52,830 bases of DNA. It comes from Terriglobia bacterium (GTDB lineage: Bacteria; Acidobacteriota; Terriglobia; UBA7540). Shown here piece after piece: positions 19,928 through 28,532 of this stretch (position 1 is its first letter; every line of letters begins with the position of its first letter). The stretch spans positions 1 to 52,830 of the forward strand of contig JASHPE010000303.1 of NCBI GenBank assembly GCA_030038235.1. Reading direction: 5' to 3'. A model generated the notes under the pieces. It made no database searches. It was not told the origin of the DNA and saw only the letters and a program-made list of their open reading frames with translations. Made by a program: the position numbers and the translations under genes.

Positions 19928-21247
19928 TCAGGCCTTCGCGGGGTCCCCGCCTTCGCCCGGTCCCGACACCGTTGTTGTGGTTGGCTGATTGATTTTGGCG
20001 TTCCGGTAGATAAAGTCCAGCGCCTTCAGGCTTCTTCGACTAGACTCCAGTTTAGCCAGCTCTCCATCGCGTGTCAAGCGCGTCTTGAGAGCCGCCGGCG
20101 TTTCGCGAAGACCTTCTGCGACCTCGCGCACGGTTTCGTCAAGCTCCTCGGGTGTTACCGTAATATCCTCCGCCTTGGCGACCGCCTCGAGGAGCAGCGC
20201 CTCGCGCACATCCTTCTCGGCGTCCGCCCGCATCTCGTCGCGCAGTCCCCGCCAGTCGATCTGCGCCGCTTCGGGATCGATGCCTTGCGCTGCGAGCGTT
20301 TCCGCAAAGCGCTCCAGCCTGCGCCGCAGCCGATCCTCGACCAGCGCGTCCGGAACCGGAAAGTTGTAGCTTGCGGCCAGCTTCGTCATGAGCGCCTGCT
20401 TGGCCGCGTTTTCCACGCTCTTCTGCTTCTGAGCCTCCAGGTCCGCGCGCACCTTGGCTTGAAGCTCGGTGAGAGTGGGGAAATCGCTCACACTCTTGGC
20501 GAACTCGTCATCCGCGGAAGGGACCACTTTCTTTTTGACCCCCTGGACCTCCACTCGATACCGCACCGTTTGTCCGGCCAGGGTTTTCCTCGGGAAATCG
20601 TCTTTGTATTGCACGTCGAATTCGCGGACGTCGCCAGCGCGCGCGCCCGTGAGGTTCTCGCTGAACCCGGGCACCGTGCGCTCGCCGCCGAGCTGGATCA
20701 GGCCTTCCTTGGCCTCGATGGGCTCGGCTTCCGCGTCCTGCACGTTCTGCCCGCGATAGTTCACCATCACGTAATCGCCCTCGGCCGCGGGCCGGTCCTC
20801 GACCACTTCAAAGGTGGCGTTGCGCTCACGCAAGCGGGTGATCGCCTGGTCCACGTCGGCGTCCGAGACGGTCGCCGGCTCCAGGTCCACCTCGAGGCCC
20901 TTGTAATCCTTCAACTCGAAATCAGGGAACACCTCAAAGGTCGCCTTGGCCCTAATCGGCTGCCCTTCCTCGAACTTCAGGTCCTCGAAGCGGGGTTCGC
21001 CTGCGAGCTGCAGCTTCTCGTCGCGCAGCCGATCCTCGAAGAACCGAGGCACCAGTGTCTGAATCAACTCGCTGCGAATCTCGTCCCGGTAACGCTTTCC
21101 CACCAGCGCCCGCGGCGCCTTGCCCGGACGGAATCCGGGGATTCGCGCCACGTGCGCGTATTGGGAAGCGATCTTCTCGCTTTCCTTCGCCACGGCGTCA
21201 GGGGGCACTTCTATGATCAGTTCGCGCTTGCAAGTCGGAGATTCCAC
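19928..21247 (-). CDS. tig: Trigger factor
   Basis: A 439-residue ribosome-bound chaperone with prolyl isomerase activity that receives nascent chains. The ribosome-binding domain comes first (about 1-110) with the signature GFRPGKAP (residues 38-45). The FKBP-type PPIase domain (about 150-240) includes GDYVMVNYRGQ and TVPGFSENLTGAR, and the helical C-terminal domain follows. Translation starts at GTG 21247 with GAGGATGT just ahead; a nearby ATG is in a different frame. It heads the tig-clpP-clpX(-lon) cluster. Confidence 0.96.
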   Translation of the reverse strand: MESPTCKRELIIEVPPDAVAKESEKIASQYAHVARIPGFRPGKAPRALVGKRYRDEIRSELIQTLVPRFFEDRLRDEKLQLAGEPRFEDLKFEEGQPIRAKATFEVFPDFELKDYKGLEVDLEPATVSDADVDQAITRLRERNATFEVVEDRPAAEGDYVMVNYRGQNVQDAEAEPIEAKEGLIQLGGERTVPGFSENLTGARAGDVREFDVQYKDDFPRKTLAGQTVRYRVEVQGVKKKVVPSADDEFAKSVSDFPTLTELQAKVRADLEAQKQKSVENAAKQALMTKLAASYNFPVPDALVEDRLRRRLERFAETLAAQGIDPEAAQIDWRGLRDEMRADAEKDVREALLLEAVAKAEDITVTPEELDETVREVAEGLRETPAALKTRLTRDGELAKLESSRRSLKALDFIYRNAKINQPTTTTVSGPGEGGDPAKA

Positions 21248-21390
21248 ACATCCTCGGTCATATTAGGAGGCTTAAGCATGGGACAGGAGGGGAGCAAGGT
21301 GTTCCTGACCACCGAAGCGCCAGTATAGCAAAAGGATAGAGCGTGTCAACGACCACCGCGTAGTAGCATAGTGGGTAGTATCCCGATTTG

Positions 21391-21502
21391 CCTTGGGAGC
21401 GCGGGCTCTGCGCCCTCGTCGTTTTGCGCCGCCCGCACGGCTTGACGCGGTTGGGGCTGCCGGAGGCTGCGATCGAACGGGGAACGGCCGCGCTCCCAGG
21501 CC
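21391..21502. repeat. Palindrome-ended repeat, CCTGGGAGCGCGGG family
   Basis: The left end CCTTGGGAGCGCGGG (21391-21405) is inverted at the right end as CCGCGCTCCCAGG (21488-21500). The same termini bound another element at 34104-34223, so the window has two members of a short, non-coding, palindrome-ended family. The interior differs between the copies. Confidence 0.5.
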
Positions 21503-21903
21503 AGGAGAGTGACTGAGGGCCTTACAGAAGAGGAAGCCAAGAACTTATCGCTTTCATTTGCGTTCTTTGCCGGAGCTTTGGATTTGCTCCAATCTGCATG
21601 ATGTTGGGTAATGGGCTTTCGCGACTTTCGCGGCGCTGCAAGCCCTTGATTCTAGGGGGTCAGTCTCGGATGTCGGAGTCGACGCCCATTTGAGCACGAA
21701 GGCTCGGCCATCCCCGCCGGCGCGGAAGGGGCGATTTGTCGGATTCCACACTCGACCCAGACCCCAAGGATTCCCGCGTTCGCGGGAATGTGACGTGCGT
21801 CGAAAAGGGAAAATGCCAAAGGGCCTGGTCTCGATGGCAACTGGCGCCTCAGGAATAACGAAGAGATCCGCAAGGAAACCCTGCGCGTTTTCGCATCACC
21901 CGC

Positions 21904-21931
21904 TTGACACGGCCCACCGTATTACTATAGA
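21904..21931 (+). promoter_or_regulatory. Sigma-70-like promoter
   Basis: TTGACA at 21904-21909 and TATAGA at 21926-21931 are separated by 16 bases in an AT-rich context. The nearest downstream gene on this strand is the FG-GAP protein, about 390 bases on. That would imply a long leader or a separate transcript. This is prediction from the boxes only. Confidence 0.45.
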
Positions 21932-22326
21932 GTTATATCTCGAACTTCAGCAGCTGTGTGAAAGGATCCAGCCGGCAATTCTCAGGACGGGAGAAACCAG
22001 GGTCAGAGTCAGCGTCGACACGAGGCCGCCAGATGTACGCAGAAAGATAACCGTAAAACATAAAATGCGATGGAATGTAATAGCATGTGGGGCTCTTGAC
22101 GGCGCTCTGCTGCGCGTGGAAGAATGAGCGATTTACCGGCAGGTTCTCCGGTCTTGCCCGGCTGAGTGGGGGGTCTTGTAAAGACAAGAAGTGGGGTTAG
22201 CGGGAACGCTGTGCTGCGTAAACCTCTGCGCTGTCAGGATTCCATTCGTTCTGGTTCTCCTCGATTGGCGCAAGGCTTCCCCAGCCATTGACGTCCAAAA
22301 AACGCACAAGAGGGAAAAGGTTCGCT

Positions 22327-24342
22327 ATGAATAGGAGTCGTCGGTTGGGTTTTGTGAGTCTTGCCCTATTACTCTGCACCTGGATGGGATTGGCCGTGGC
22401 TTCCAGCCAAGCGCAGAACAATCCAATTCCGTTCCTGGAACAGCCGGTTTGGCCGACCGGAGCACCAGTCGGCGGGCCCCAATTCAGTCTGATCGCAACC
22501 GGGACAGGGTTCGTTAGCGGCTCGACCATTACGTGGAACGGTACAGCTTTGCAGACCACCTACGTCTCAAGCACAAGGCTGAATGCCCAAGTTCCAGCAG
22601 CCGATATCGCCTCCGCCACCGGTGTTATGGTTGCGGTACAGCAGCCGGGCGGCCTCCCGGAATCGAACGCTCTGCCCTTCGAGGTTGGAACGGCGGAATC
22701 AGCCGTTACTCTCGGTCGCACGGACTACACAGCCGGCCTCGACTCGGTATCCATTGTGACTGCAGATTTCACTGGCGACGGCGTGCTGGATCTGGCGGCC
22801 GTGAGCAGCAGCCAGTCCAACTTCACCATACTGACAGGAAATGGCGACGGAACGTTCACGGTTCAGGGTACCTATTTGATTCCATCGGCTCCGGGATATG
22901 CCGCCGTCGGCGACTTCAATAACGACGGCAAGCCGGATCTGGCCATTTCCGGACTCGGCGTGGTCTATGTTTTTCTCAACGAAGGAAACGGAACGTTTAG
23001 CGGCGCCACGGACTACGATATGCAGGCCGACGATGGCCCGGTTGCTCTCGCCGACTTTGCAAATGACGGCGACCTGGACATCGCCACTACGGACGCGGCG
23101 ACGGGCACTCTCGCTGTCATGGTCAACGGAGTCGCAACAAACTATACGGTGGGGAGCATGCCGGAGGGCTTGGCCATAGGCGATTTCAATCGCGATGGCA
23201 AGCTCGACATTGCAGTGACAAACTTTGCCAGCGCCAGTATTTCGATACTGCTGGGCAATGGAGACGGCACTTTCCAGACGCCATCAACGGTCAGTACGAC
23301 GAATGGACCCGGGGCAATCGTGACGGCCGACGTTAACAACGACGACAAGCTCGACCTGGTGGTGGCGACGCCCGGCTATTCGACCACGGAGAATCTGATG
23401 GTCGTGCTGCTTGGAAACGGCGACGGTACCTTCCAGGCCCCGGTCAGCTACAGTGTACCCGCGGACCCTGTGGCCGTGGTGGCTGCAGACTTCAACGACG
23501 ATCGGAAACTTGACGTCGCAGTAGCCTCGGAGGGTGCCGACGAATTGTCCTTGCTTCTCGGCAATGGCAATGGCACCTTCCAGGCCAGCACCTCGTACCC
23601 GGCGGCGGCTGGACTCGCTTCCCTGGCGTTCGGCGACTTCAACAAGGACGGCTCTTTGGACCTGGCGGGAAGTTACAACAACAGTTCCTCCGTCTCGGCG
23701 TTCCTGCAGCCCGCGAACGGGCAGGCAATCGCCGAGGTGAGTCCAACCAATCTGAATTTTCCGCTCACCGTGGTTTCTTATAGCAGCGCCAGCATGCCGG
23801 TGACGCTCACCAATACCGGCACCGCCAACCTGAACATCAAGAGCATCACTACCAGCGCGCAGTTCTCGCAAACCAATAAGTGCGGTTCAAGTCTTGCACC
23901 TGGGGCGTACTGCACGATCAGCGTGGTATTCACGCCCGAGCATCAAGGCACTCAGACGGGCACGCTCACGATTTCCGATAACTCCAAGGGCAGTCCGCAG
24001 ACGGTGTCACTGCAGGGCCAGGCCACCTTCTTCCTGGTTTCGCCGCTCAGTATCAACTTCGGGAACACCGTGGTGGTGGGCACAACCAGCAGCGCGCAGG
24101 TCATTTCCATCTACGGGGAGGACGGCCAGCCGGAGAAGGTATCGTTCAGCATCTCGCCTTCGAACTACACTTCGCTGTTCCCCTACACGAACACGTGCAA
24201 TGGTTACGTCCCGTCGCATGCAACGTGTACCGTGAGCATCAGCTTCGCACCCAACAACACCAATCCGATTAACGCCAATTTCCAGATCGACGGAGGAGGC
24301 GGGCTGACCAAGGTGGCGCTCAGCGGCACCGGTGCGGAGTGA
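22327..24342 (+). CDS. Secreted FG-GAP/VCBS propeller protein with choice-of-anchor D domains
   Basis: A 671-residue exported protein. ATG 22327 follows GAGGGAAAAGG; an in-frame start 13 codons earlier is possible but less likely. The signal peptide spans about 1-29 (hydrophobic LGFVSLALLLCTWMGLAVA). An IPT/TIG-like fold follows (SGSTITWNGTAL). Five or six FG-GAP/VCBS calcium-binding repeats come next (DFNNDGKPDLAI, DFNRDGKLDIAV, LLGNGDGTFQ), predicting a beta-propeller. Two ASH/choice-of-anchor D Ig-like domains end the protein (LNFPLTVVSYSSASMPVTLTN, cut here for length). This is a common extracellular or cell-surface architecture in Acidobacteria, with unknown ligand. It stands alone, followed by a palindromic repeat. 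Confidence 0.88.
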   Translation: MNRSRRLGFVSLALLLCTWMGLAVASSQAQNNPIPFLEQPVWPTGAPVGGPQFSLIATGTGFVSGSTITWNGTALQTTYVSSTRLNAQVPAADIASATGVMVAVQQPGGLPESNALPFEVGTAESAVTLGRTDYTAGLDSVSIVTADFTGDGVLDLAAVSSSQSNFTILTGNGDGTFTVQGTYLIPSAPGYAAVGDFNNDGKPDLAISGLGVVYVFLNEGNGTFSGATDYDMQADDGPVALADFANDGDLDIATTDAATGTLAVMVNGVATNYTVGSMPEGLAIGDFNRDGKLDIAVTNFASASISILLGNGDGTFQTPSTVSTTNGPGAIVTADVNNDDKLDLVVATPGYSTTENLMVVLLGNGDGTFQAPVSYSVPADPVAVVAADFNDDRKLDVAVASEGADELSLLLGNGNGTFQASTSYPAAAGLASLAFGDFNKDGSLDLAGSYNNSSSVSAFLQPANGQAIAEVSPTNLNFPLTVVSYSSASMPVTLTNTGTANLNIKSITTSAQFSQTNKCGSSLAPGAYCTISVVFTPEHQGTQTGTLTISDNSKGSPQTVSLQGQATFFLVSPLSINFGNTVVVGTTSSAQVISIYGEDGQPEKVSFSISPSNYTSLFPYTNTCNGYVPSHATCTVSISFAPNNTNPINANFQIDGGGGLTKVALSGTGAE

Positions 24343-24356
24343 CCTTCGGCGCCAGA

Positions 24357-24464
24357 GGTACGGCCGGGCCTTAGGGCCGCCCAATTACAGCGCATTCCAT
24401 ACGCCTGCCATCAGTTGGGCGGCCACAAGGACCGCCGCCCGTGCGTCTGAAATCAGGACACTAC
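24357..24464. repeat. Palindromic MITE-like repeat, decayed copy
   Basis: The right arm (24415-24464) reads GGGCGGCCACAAGG, then CCGCC, then TCTGAAATCAGGACACTAC. It matches the right arm of the better-preserved element at 43794-43918. The left arm (24357-24384) keeps only the inner part, CGGCCGGGCC...GGCCGCCCAA. The copy lies just after the FG-GAP gene stop and holds no gene. The gap from here to the next gene (24465-24600) shows nothing further except the ribosome binding site AGAGGTG. Confidence 0.7.
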
Positions 24465-24600
24465 GGAGGGTAGCCTACGGCTTAGGCTATCTCCTCGGGC
24501 AGTTTGCCGATCCTCTTCGCATAAAGCCGTCGTCTCCCCTTCAGAATTGCGTTATCATCCCCTTGGAAGCGCGTACTTTACCAAAGAGGTGAACGAAACA

Positions 24601-25842
24601 ATGGCGGACTCAAAGGGACAGGTTACGAGGCGCGACTTCCTGCGCGATTCCGCAGTCGCCGGCGCCGGTCTGGCCGCGTTCGGAGGGTTGACGCGGGCCC
24701 GGGTACTGGGGGCCAACGACCGCATTCGCCTGGCTTTGCTGGGCTCCGGTGAACGGGGCAGCTACGTGATGTCGCTCTTCGCGTCCCGTCCGGACGTGGA
24801 GGTGGTCGCAGTCTGCGATGTGTACGAACCCAATCGCACTAAGGCGCTGAAGACCGCGGGAACCGCGGCGCAGGCCTGTACGGATTATCGTCAGGCGCTC
24901 GACCGCAAGGATGTGGACGCGGTGCTGGTCGCCAGCCCCGACCACTGGCACAAGACGATGCTGATCGATGCCGTGCGGGCGGGCAAAGACGCCTACTGCG
25001 AGAAGCCGATTATGCATTCCATTCCCGAGGGAGTGGAAATGGTGGAGGCCGTGCGCTCGAGCAGTCGCGTGGTGCAATGCGGAATGCAGCAGCGGAGCTG
25101 GCCGCACTGGGTTCTGGGCAAGCAACTGGTCGACAGCGGCATGCTCGGCAAAATCACCTTCGTCCACGCCTACTGGTATCAGAACTATCTCGACCAATCC
25201 GGCTGGATGGCGGCGCATCCGGTGGACGCGAGCGCGCTCGATTGGAAGACGTGGCTCGGCGATGCGCCCGATCAGCCATTGACGGACGAGAAGTTCTATC
25301 ACTGGCGTTTCTTCTGGGACTTCGGCGGGGGCATTCTCACCGATCTCCTGACGCACTGGATCGACGTCATTCAGTGGTATCTGGATCAGCCCGTGCCCAA
25401 GACGGCGACCACGGTGGGCGATCTTTACCTGATGAAATGGCAGTGCCCGGACACCATCACAGCCGCCTTTGAATATCCTGGCGATACCATGGTCACCTTC
25501 ACGGGCGCGCTGAATAGCAGCATCGACGACGGCGGAATCGTGTTTCGCGGGAGTAAAGCGACGCTCAAGATTGACCGCGCTGGGCTCGCCCTCTACCCCG
25601 AAGGCGCCCCCTGGGCGTCTGGAACCAATTTCCCCGCACCCGAGGTCCAGGCGCGCTCGGAGCGCGACGGCACTGTCGATCACGTGGCAAACTTTGTGGA
25701 TTGCGTGCGCTCGCGCAAAACGCCCAATGCGGGAATCGAGAAAGGCTTCGAGGCAGCACGCGCCTCGTGGCTGGGAAATATCGCGCTCAAGCGCGGCCTG
25801 AAGACCGCCTGGAACGCGTCCGCGAACAAAGTTGCGTCCTAA
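24601..25842 (+). CDS. Tat-exported Gfo/Idh/MocA-family oxidoreductase
   Basis: A 413-residue NAD(P)-dependent sugar or polyol oxidoreductase. ATG 24601 has AGAGGTG seven to thirteen bases upstream. A twin-arginine signal follows: RRDFLRDSAVAGAGLAAFGG (about 10-29). The Rossmann domain has the GSGERG variant of the dinucleotide loop, VCDVYEPNR and SPDHWHKTM. The catalytic lysine lies in CEKPIMHS (about 139). The C-terminal (alpha/beta) substrate domain includes WDFGGGILTDLLTHWIDV with its conserved His. Tat export with bound cofactor is typical for the acidobacterial members. The substrate cannot be read from sequence. Convergent with the redoxin gene. Confidence 0.93.
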   Translation: MADSKGQVTRRDFLRDSAVAGAGLAAFGGLTRARVLGANDRIRLALLGSGERGSYVMSLFASRPDVEVVAVCDVYEPNRTKALKTAGTAAQACTDYRQALDRKDVDAVLVASPDHWHKTMLIDAVRAGKDAYCEKPIMHSIPEGVEMVEAVRSSSRVVQCGMQQRSWPHWVLGKQLVDSGMLGKITFVHAYWYQNYLDQSGWMAAHPVDASALDWKTWLGDAPDQPLTDEKFYHWRFFWDFGGGILTDLLTHWIDVIQWYLDQPVPKTATTVGDLYLMKWQCPDTITAAFEYPGDTMVTFTGALNSSIDDGGIVFRGSKATLKIDRAGLALYPEGAPWASGTNFPAPEVQARSERDGTVDHVANFVDCVRSRKTPNAGIEKGFEAARASWLGNIALKRGLKTAWNASANKVAS

Positions 25843-25863
25843 GAGAGAGTCTGTCTGACAACC

Positions 25864-25942
25864 GGGCTGTAGCGGCGGTGTCATCACCGCCGAAATGACC
25901 GACATTCCAGGGGCGGCGGTGAGGACATCGCCGCCACAGCCC
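25864..25942. repeat. Inverted repeat with 29-bp arms between convergent genes
   Basis: Arm GGGCTGTAGCGGCGG...CACCGCCG (25864-25892) is inverted at 25914-25942 with three mismatches over 29 bases. The 21-base loop is unrelated. It fills the gap between the convergent oxidoreductase and redoxin genes and could form a stable cruciform or RNA stem acting as a two-way terminator. The related words TGTAGCGCCGGTGTCCCCACC at about 43209-43229 suggest a dispersed family. Confidence 0.7.
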
Positions 25943-25948
25943 CATCCC

Positions 25949-26560
25949 CTATTCCCGGGCATACTTGACGGAACAGCCGTAAGGCCGCGTCACGCTCACC
26001 TGAACGGGCTGGCCTGCCATGGCGGCGGTGAGCGCAGCGTCCACGTAGTTGTGCGCTCCGGGCACGTCGGAAACGTCGGTCGTCGGCCTGTCGTCAATGG
26101 CACCGTCGTAGATCAGCGTGCCGTTCGGATCGATGACGAACATGTGAGGCGTCGTCTTCGCCTCGTAAAGCCGTCCGAGTTTGCCGTCCGGGTCAAGGAG
26201 CACCGCCGTCGGAGCCGCGTGTACCTGCCGCACGTAAGCATTCTCCTCGTCGGCGGTGACGTACCCTTGCTTCCCGGGCGCCGACGAGATCACCGTGAAC
26301 CATTCAACGCCGCGCGCGGTCCACTTTCGCTGCAATTGCTGCATATTGCCGCTCGCGTACTGCTTGTGAGTGTAAGGGCAGTCGCGGTTGTGCCACTCGA
26401 GCACCACGAATTTCCCGCGATACGCCGAGAGAGTATGCGACTGGCCGTTGCTGTCGGTCGCGGCGAAGTCAGGAGCCGTTTCACCCACTCGCACAGCCCG
26501 GAGGGGCACGCTCAGAACAATCAGGATTGTGGTGACCAACACCGTTCGGTGGGTTTTCAT
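25949..26560 (-). CDS. Exported redoxin (thioredoxin-fold) protein
   Basis: A 203-residue AhpC/TSA-like thioredoxin-fold protein with an N-terminal signal peptide (hydrophobic about 7-21). The fold begins at VGETAPDFAATDSNG. The active-site loop is HNRDCPYTHKQY, with one cysteine (Cys61) and Thr in place of the resolving Cys of a CxxC. A second conserved cysteine, Cys196, is in the C-terminal RPYGCSVKY tail that I recall as shared by this subfamily. The two may form the redox couple. It starts 38 bases after the DsbD-N-like gene on the same strand, so the two very likely form an operon for periplasmic thiol chemistry. ATG 26560 has a GAGG element upstream. Confidence 0.85.
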   Translation of the reverse strand: MKTHRTVLVTTILIVLSVPLRAVRVGETAPDFAATDSNGQSHTLSAYRGKFVVLEWHNRDCPYTHKQYASGNMQQLQRKWTARGVEWFTVISSAPGKQGYVTADEENAYVRQVHAAPTAVLLDPDGKLGRLYEAKTTPHMFVIDPNGTLIYDGAIDDRPTTDVSDVPGAHNYVDAALTAAMAGQPVQVSVTRPYGCSVKYARE

Positions 26561-26598
26561 GATCTAACCTCGCTTTCCAGCCGAATTACAATCCAAGA

Positions 26599-27462
26599 TC
26601 AATTCGCGACCGGTGACGCGTGTTGGACCGTCGCTGCAACTTGGTAGGCGCGGCCGCCATCAACCGTCAACACCCCTCGGAGCTGCCCGATCGGCTTCAG
26701 CAACTGGTCGGATTTGTAAACCGTCACCTCAACACCGGTGGCCAGCGGGACTGAATTCTGCGGTTTGGCGTTTTCCACTTCATTGAAATCAAGAGGGAAA
26801 AAACTAGCGTGTGTGATCCTCGCGCCGGCCTTCAGCCGGATTTGAAATGTCTTGCCCTCGTCTTCAGCGATAATCCGCCACCGAACGGGGGCCGGACGTG
26901 GCAGCCTCGCGCCGGTAGCTCGAAACAGGCTGGCCACTTGGGCATCGGCCCGCGGAGTGGTGTGTTGGACGGGCAGATCGAGGGACACCGAAGTCTTTGC
27001 CGTGATGCAGATGTCACTGCAGACCAGCCAGCGAACGTCAGCCGCGAGCATGACATTTTGGACTGAAATGCGTTGGGGCGCCCGGATCGCAGACATGAGC
27101 AGCACGCGGCCCTCATATCCGTAATCCGTCAGCGGGCCGTTCGGCAGCCTTTCAGGCGCAGGCCACTCAATACCGCCTGCCTGGAAGCCCGGCGGCAGCT
27201 TCCAACTGACACTCGGCGGTTCGCCCGAGTCGCCGGGATTGATCCAATAAATGTGCCAGTGCGGGTCGAGGTCAAACAGCAGGCCCAGACGGAGCATCCT
27301 GCCGGGCTCGACGGCAAGGCTGTCCGATACCAGTCTCAGCCTGGTGTGGTTCGTGGCGCCCGGCGCAGCCTCGCGAGCATGCGCAACGAGCGCTCCGTTA
27401 CCCCAGAGGAAACACAGCAGAAACACAGTGAGAATGCCGGAACGCGTCTCCCTTTCGCCCAT
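26599..27462 (-). CDS. Exported DsbD N-terminal-domain-like protein
   Basis: A 287-residue protein with a signal peptide (about 10-29) and an immunoglobulin-like DsbD-alpha/ScsB domain. Diagnostic stretches are DPHWHIYWINPGDSGEPP, IEWPAPERL and the cysteine pair in RWLVCSDICI (Cys148, Cys152). In full-length DsbD this domain passes electrons from an eight-helix membrane domain to periplasmic thiol partners. Here there is no membrane or thioredoxin domain, so it is either a stand-alone relay or substrate of another reductase. ATG 27462 has GGGGAAG upstream. It heads an operon with the redoxin gene. Confidence 0.82.
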   Translation of the reverse strand: MGERETRSGILTVFLLCFLWGNGALVAHAREAAPGATNHTRLRLVSDSLAVEPGRMLRLGLLFDLDPHWHIYWINPGDSGEPPSVSWKLPPGFQAGGIEWPAPERLPNGPLTDYGYEGRVLLMSAIRAPQRISVQNVMLAADVRWLVCSDICITAKTSVSLDLPVQHTTPRADAQVASLFRATGARLPRPAPVRWRIIAEDEGKTFQIRLKAGARITHASFFPLDFNEVENAKPQNSVPLATGVEVTVYKSDQLLKPIGQLRGVLTVDGGRAYQVAATVQHASPVAN

Positions 27463-27534
27463 CGGACACCACTTCCCCCGATGCCTACTTTGACGCCGTC
27501 CGGCGGAGTGCGGTTTCAGCGGCGCCGGCAGGAT

Positions 27535-27620
27535 GCCCGCGCTACGGGTCGCCCACGCAATTCGTCAGCGTACCCGGGACGCCCGCGCTACGGGTCGCCC
27601 ACGGGATTCGTCAGCGTACC
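27535..27620. repeat. Tandem duplication of the end of the FAH gene
   Basis: Two 40-base copies lie 46 bases apart (27535-27574 and 27581-27620) and differ at two positions. The second contains the last ten codons and stop of the neighbouring minus-strand hydrolase; the first sits downstream of that stop. It would still read GTLTNCVGDP-stop on the minus strand. It therefore looks like a tail duplication in which the outer copy became non-coding. Confidence 0.85.
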
Positions 27621-28532
27621 GATACCCTCCACGCGGATGGCGATCTCGTCGCCCGGCTTGATAAATACCGGCGGCTTGCGGAACACTCCCACGCCGGGGG
27701 GCGTGCCGGTCGAGAGCAGGTCGCCAGGCTCCCAGGTCAGCGACTGCGAGAGATAGCTGATCAGGAAATCGATCTTGTGAATCAGATTCGAGGTGTTGGA
27801 GTCCTGCATAACCTCGCCGTTGAGAGTCAGCGAAATTCCGAGTGAGTACGGGTCGCGAATCTCATCGGCGGTGACCACCCAGGGGCCGGTGGGCGCAAAA
27901 GTGTCGCAACTCTTTCCCCGGAACCACTGCTTGTCGGCGTGCTGCATGTCGCGCGCCGTGACGTCATTCAGCAGGGTGTAGCCGGCCACGTGTTCCCATG
28001 CTCGATCCTGTGGGATGCGGCTTCCGCCCTTGCCGATCACGACTGCGAGTTCAGCCTCGTAATCCGGCTGCGTCGTATTGGGCGGCAGGCGGATGGGATC
28101 GCCGGGACCGATGATCGTATTCGAGGCCTTCAGGAAGAAGACCGGAGCCTCCGGAGCCTCGATGTTCTGTTCGTGCGCGTGTTCGGCGTAATTCAAGCCC
28201 ACGCAGACGATCTTCGGCGGACGCGCTATGGGCGCGCGCAGCCGCACCCCGGAAACTGGGGACACGAGACCGGGCTCGGACTCCACCCGCGTCGCCGCGG
28301 AAACCACCGCGCCGAGCGCCGCGAGATACTCCGGGCCGCGGCTGATGAGATCGATCATGTCAAACGGAGTCCCAAAGGCGGCTTCGAGCTTCTCGATCGC
28401 CCCACGCAGAACCGGCTCCGGCTTCGGAAGCAGCCCGCCCCAGTCGATCGCCTCGGCAACGCTCACCACCAGGTCGCCTTCGACCACGCCCAAGGCCAAG
28501 CCATTCGTTCCTTCGTAGGTCACCAGCTTCAT
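27588..28532 (-). CDS. Fumarylacetoacetate hydrolase (FAH)-family protein
   Basis: A 314-residue C-C bond hydrolase/isomerase-family enzyme acting on ring-opened diketo acids or similar. The start is ATG 28532, whose ATG overlaps the lutB TGA (ATGA) with GGAGGAAAAA ahead; a longer upstream frame overlaps lutB and is not used. The N-terminal domain opens MKLVTYEGTNGLALGVVEGD. The FAH core has VGLNYAEHAHE, the metal site DYEAELAVVIGKGG, GYTLLNDVTARD and LLSTGTPPGVG. It is full length. It is translationally coupled to lutB, so its substrate may be a 2-oxo acid linked to lactate or glycolate use, but that is inference. The last codons are duplicated downstream. Confidence 0.93.
   Translation of the reverse strand: MKLVTYEGTNGLALGVVEGDLVVSVAEAIDWGGLLPKPEPVLRGAIEKLEAAFGTPFDMIDLISRGPEYLAALGAVVSAATRVESEPGLVSPVSGVRLRAPIARPPKIVCVGLNYAEHAHEQNIEAPEAPVFFLKASNTIIGPGDPIRLPPNTTQPDYEAELAVVIGKGGSRIPQDRAWEHVAGYTLLNDVTARDMQHADKQWFRGKSCDTFAPTGPWVVTADEIRDPYSLGISLTLNGEVMQDSNTSNLIHKIDFLISYLSQSLTWEPGDLLSTGTPPGVGVFRKPPVFIKPGDEIAIRVEGIGTLTNPVGDP

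Larger units (their letters stand above)
21248..22326. other. 1.1-kb gene-free region
   Basis: No frame here has protein-like composition, a ribosome binding site and a family match. It holds a palindrome-ended repeat (21391-21502), a TTCCCGC-GTTC-GCGGGAA hairpin near 21772-21789 and a near-consensus sigma-70 promoter at 21904-21931. It also has a small TCTTGT-AAAG-ACAAGA hairpin near 22174-22189. The 21500-22300 part is clearly lower in G+C than neighbouring genes. It may contain the long leader of the next gene or an unrecognised RNA. Confidence 0.5.

Noticed and set aside
21690..22127. 145-codon plus-strand frame in the gene-free region
   Set aside because: Basic, unpatterned text crossing a hairpin and the promoter-like boxes; no ribosome binding site.
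24610..25962. 450-codon minus-strand frame opposite the Gfo/Idh/MocA gene
   Set aside because: Shadow frame; the plus-strand gene has a Tat signal and full domains.
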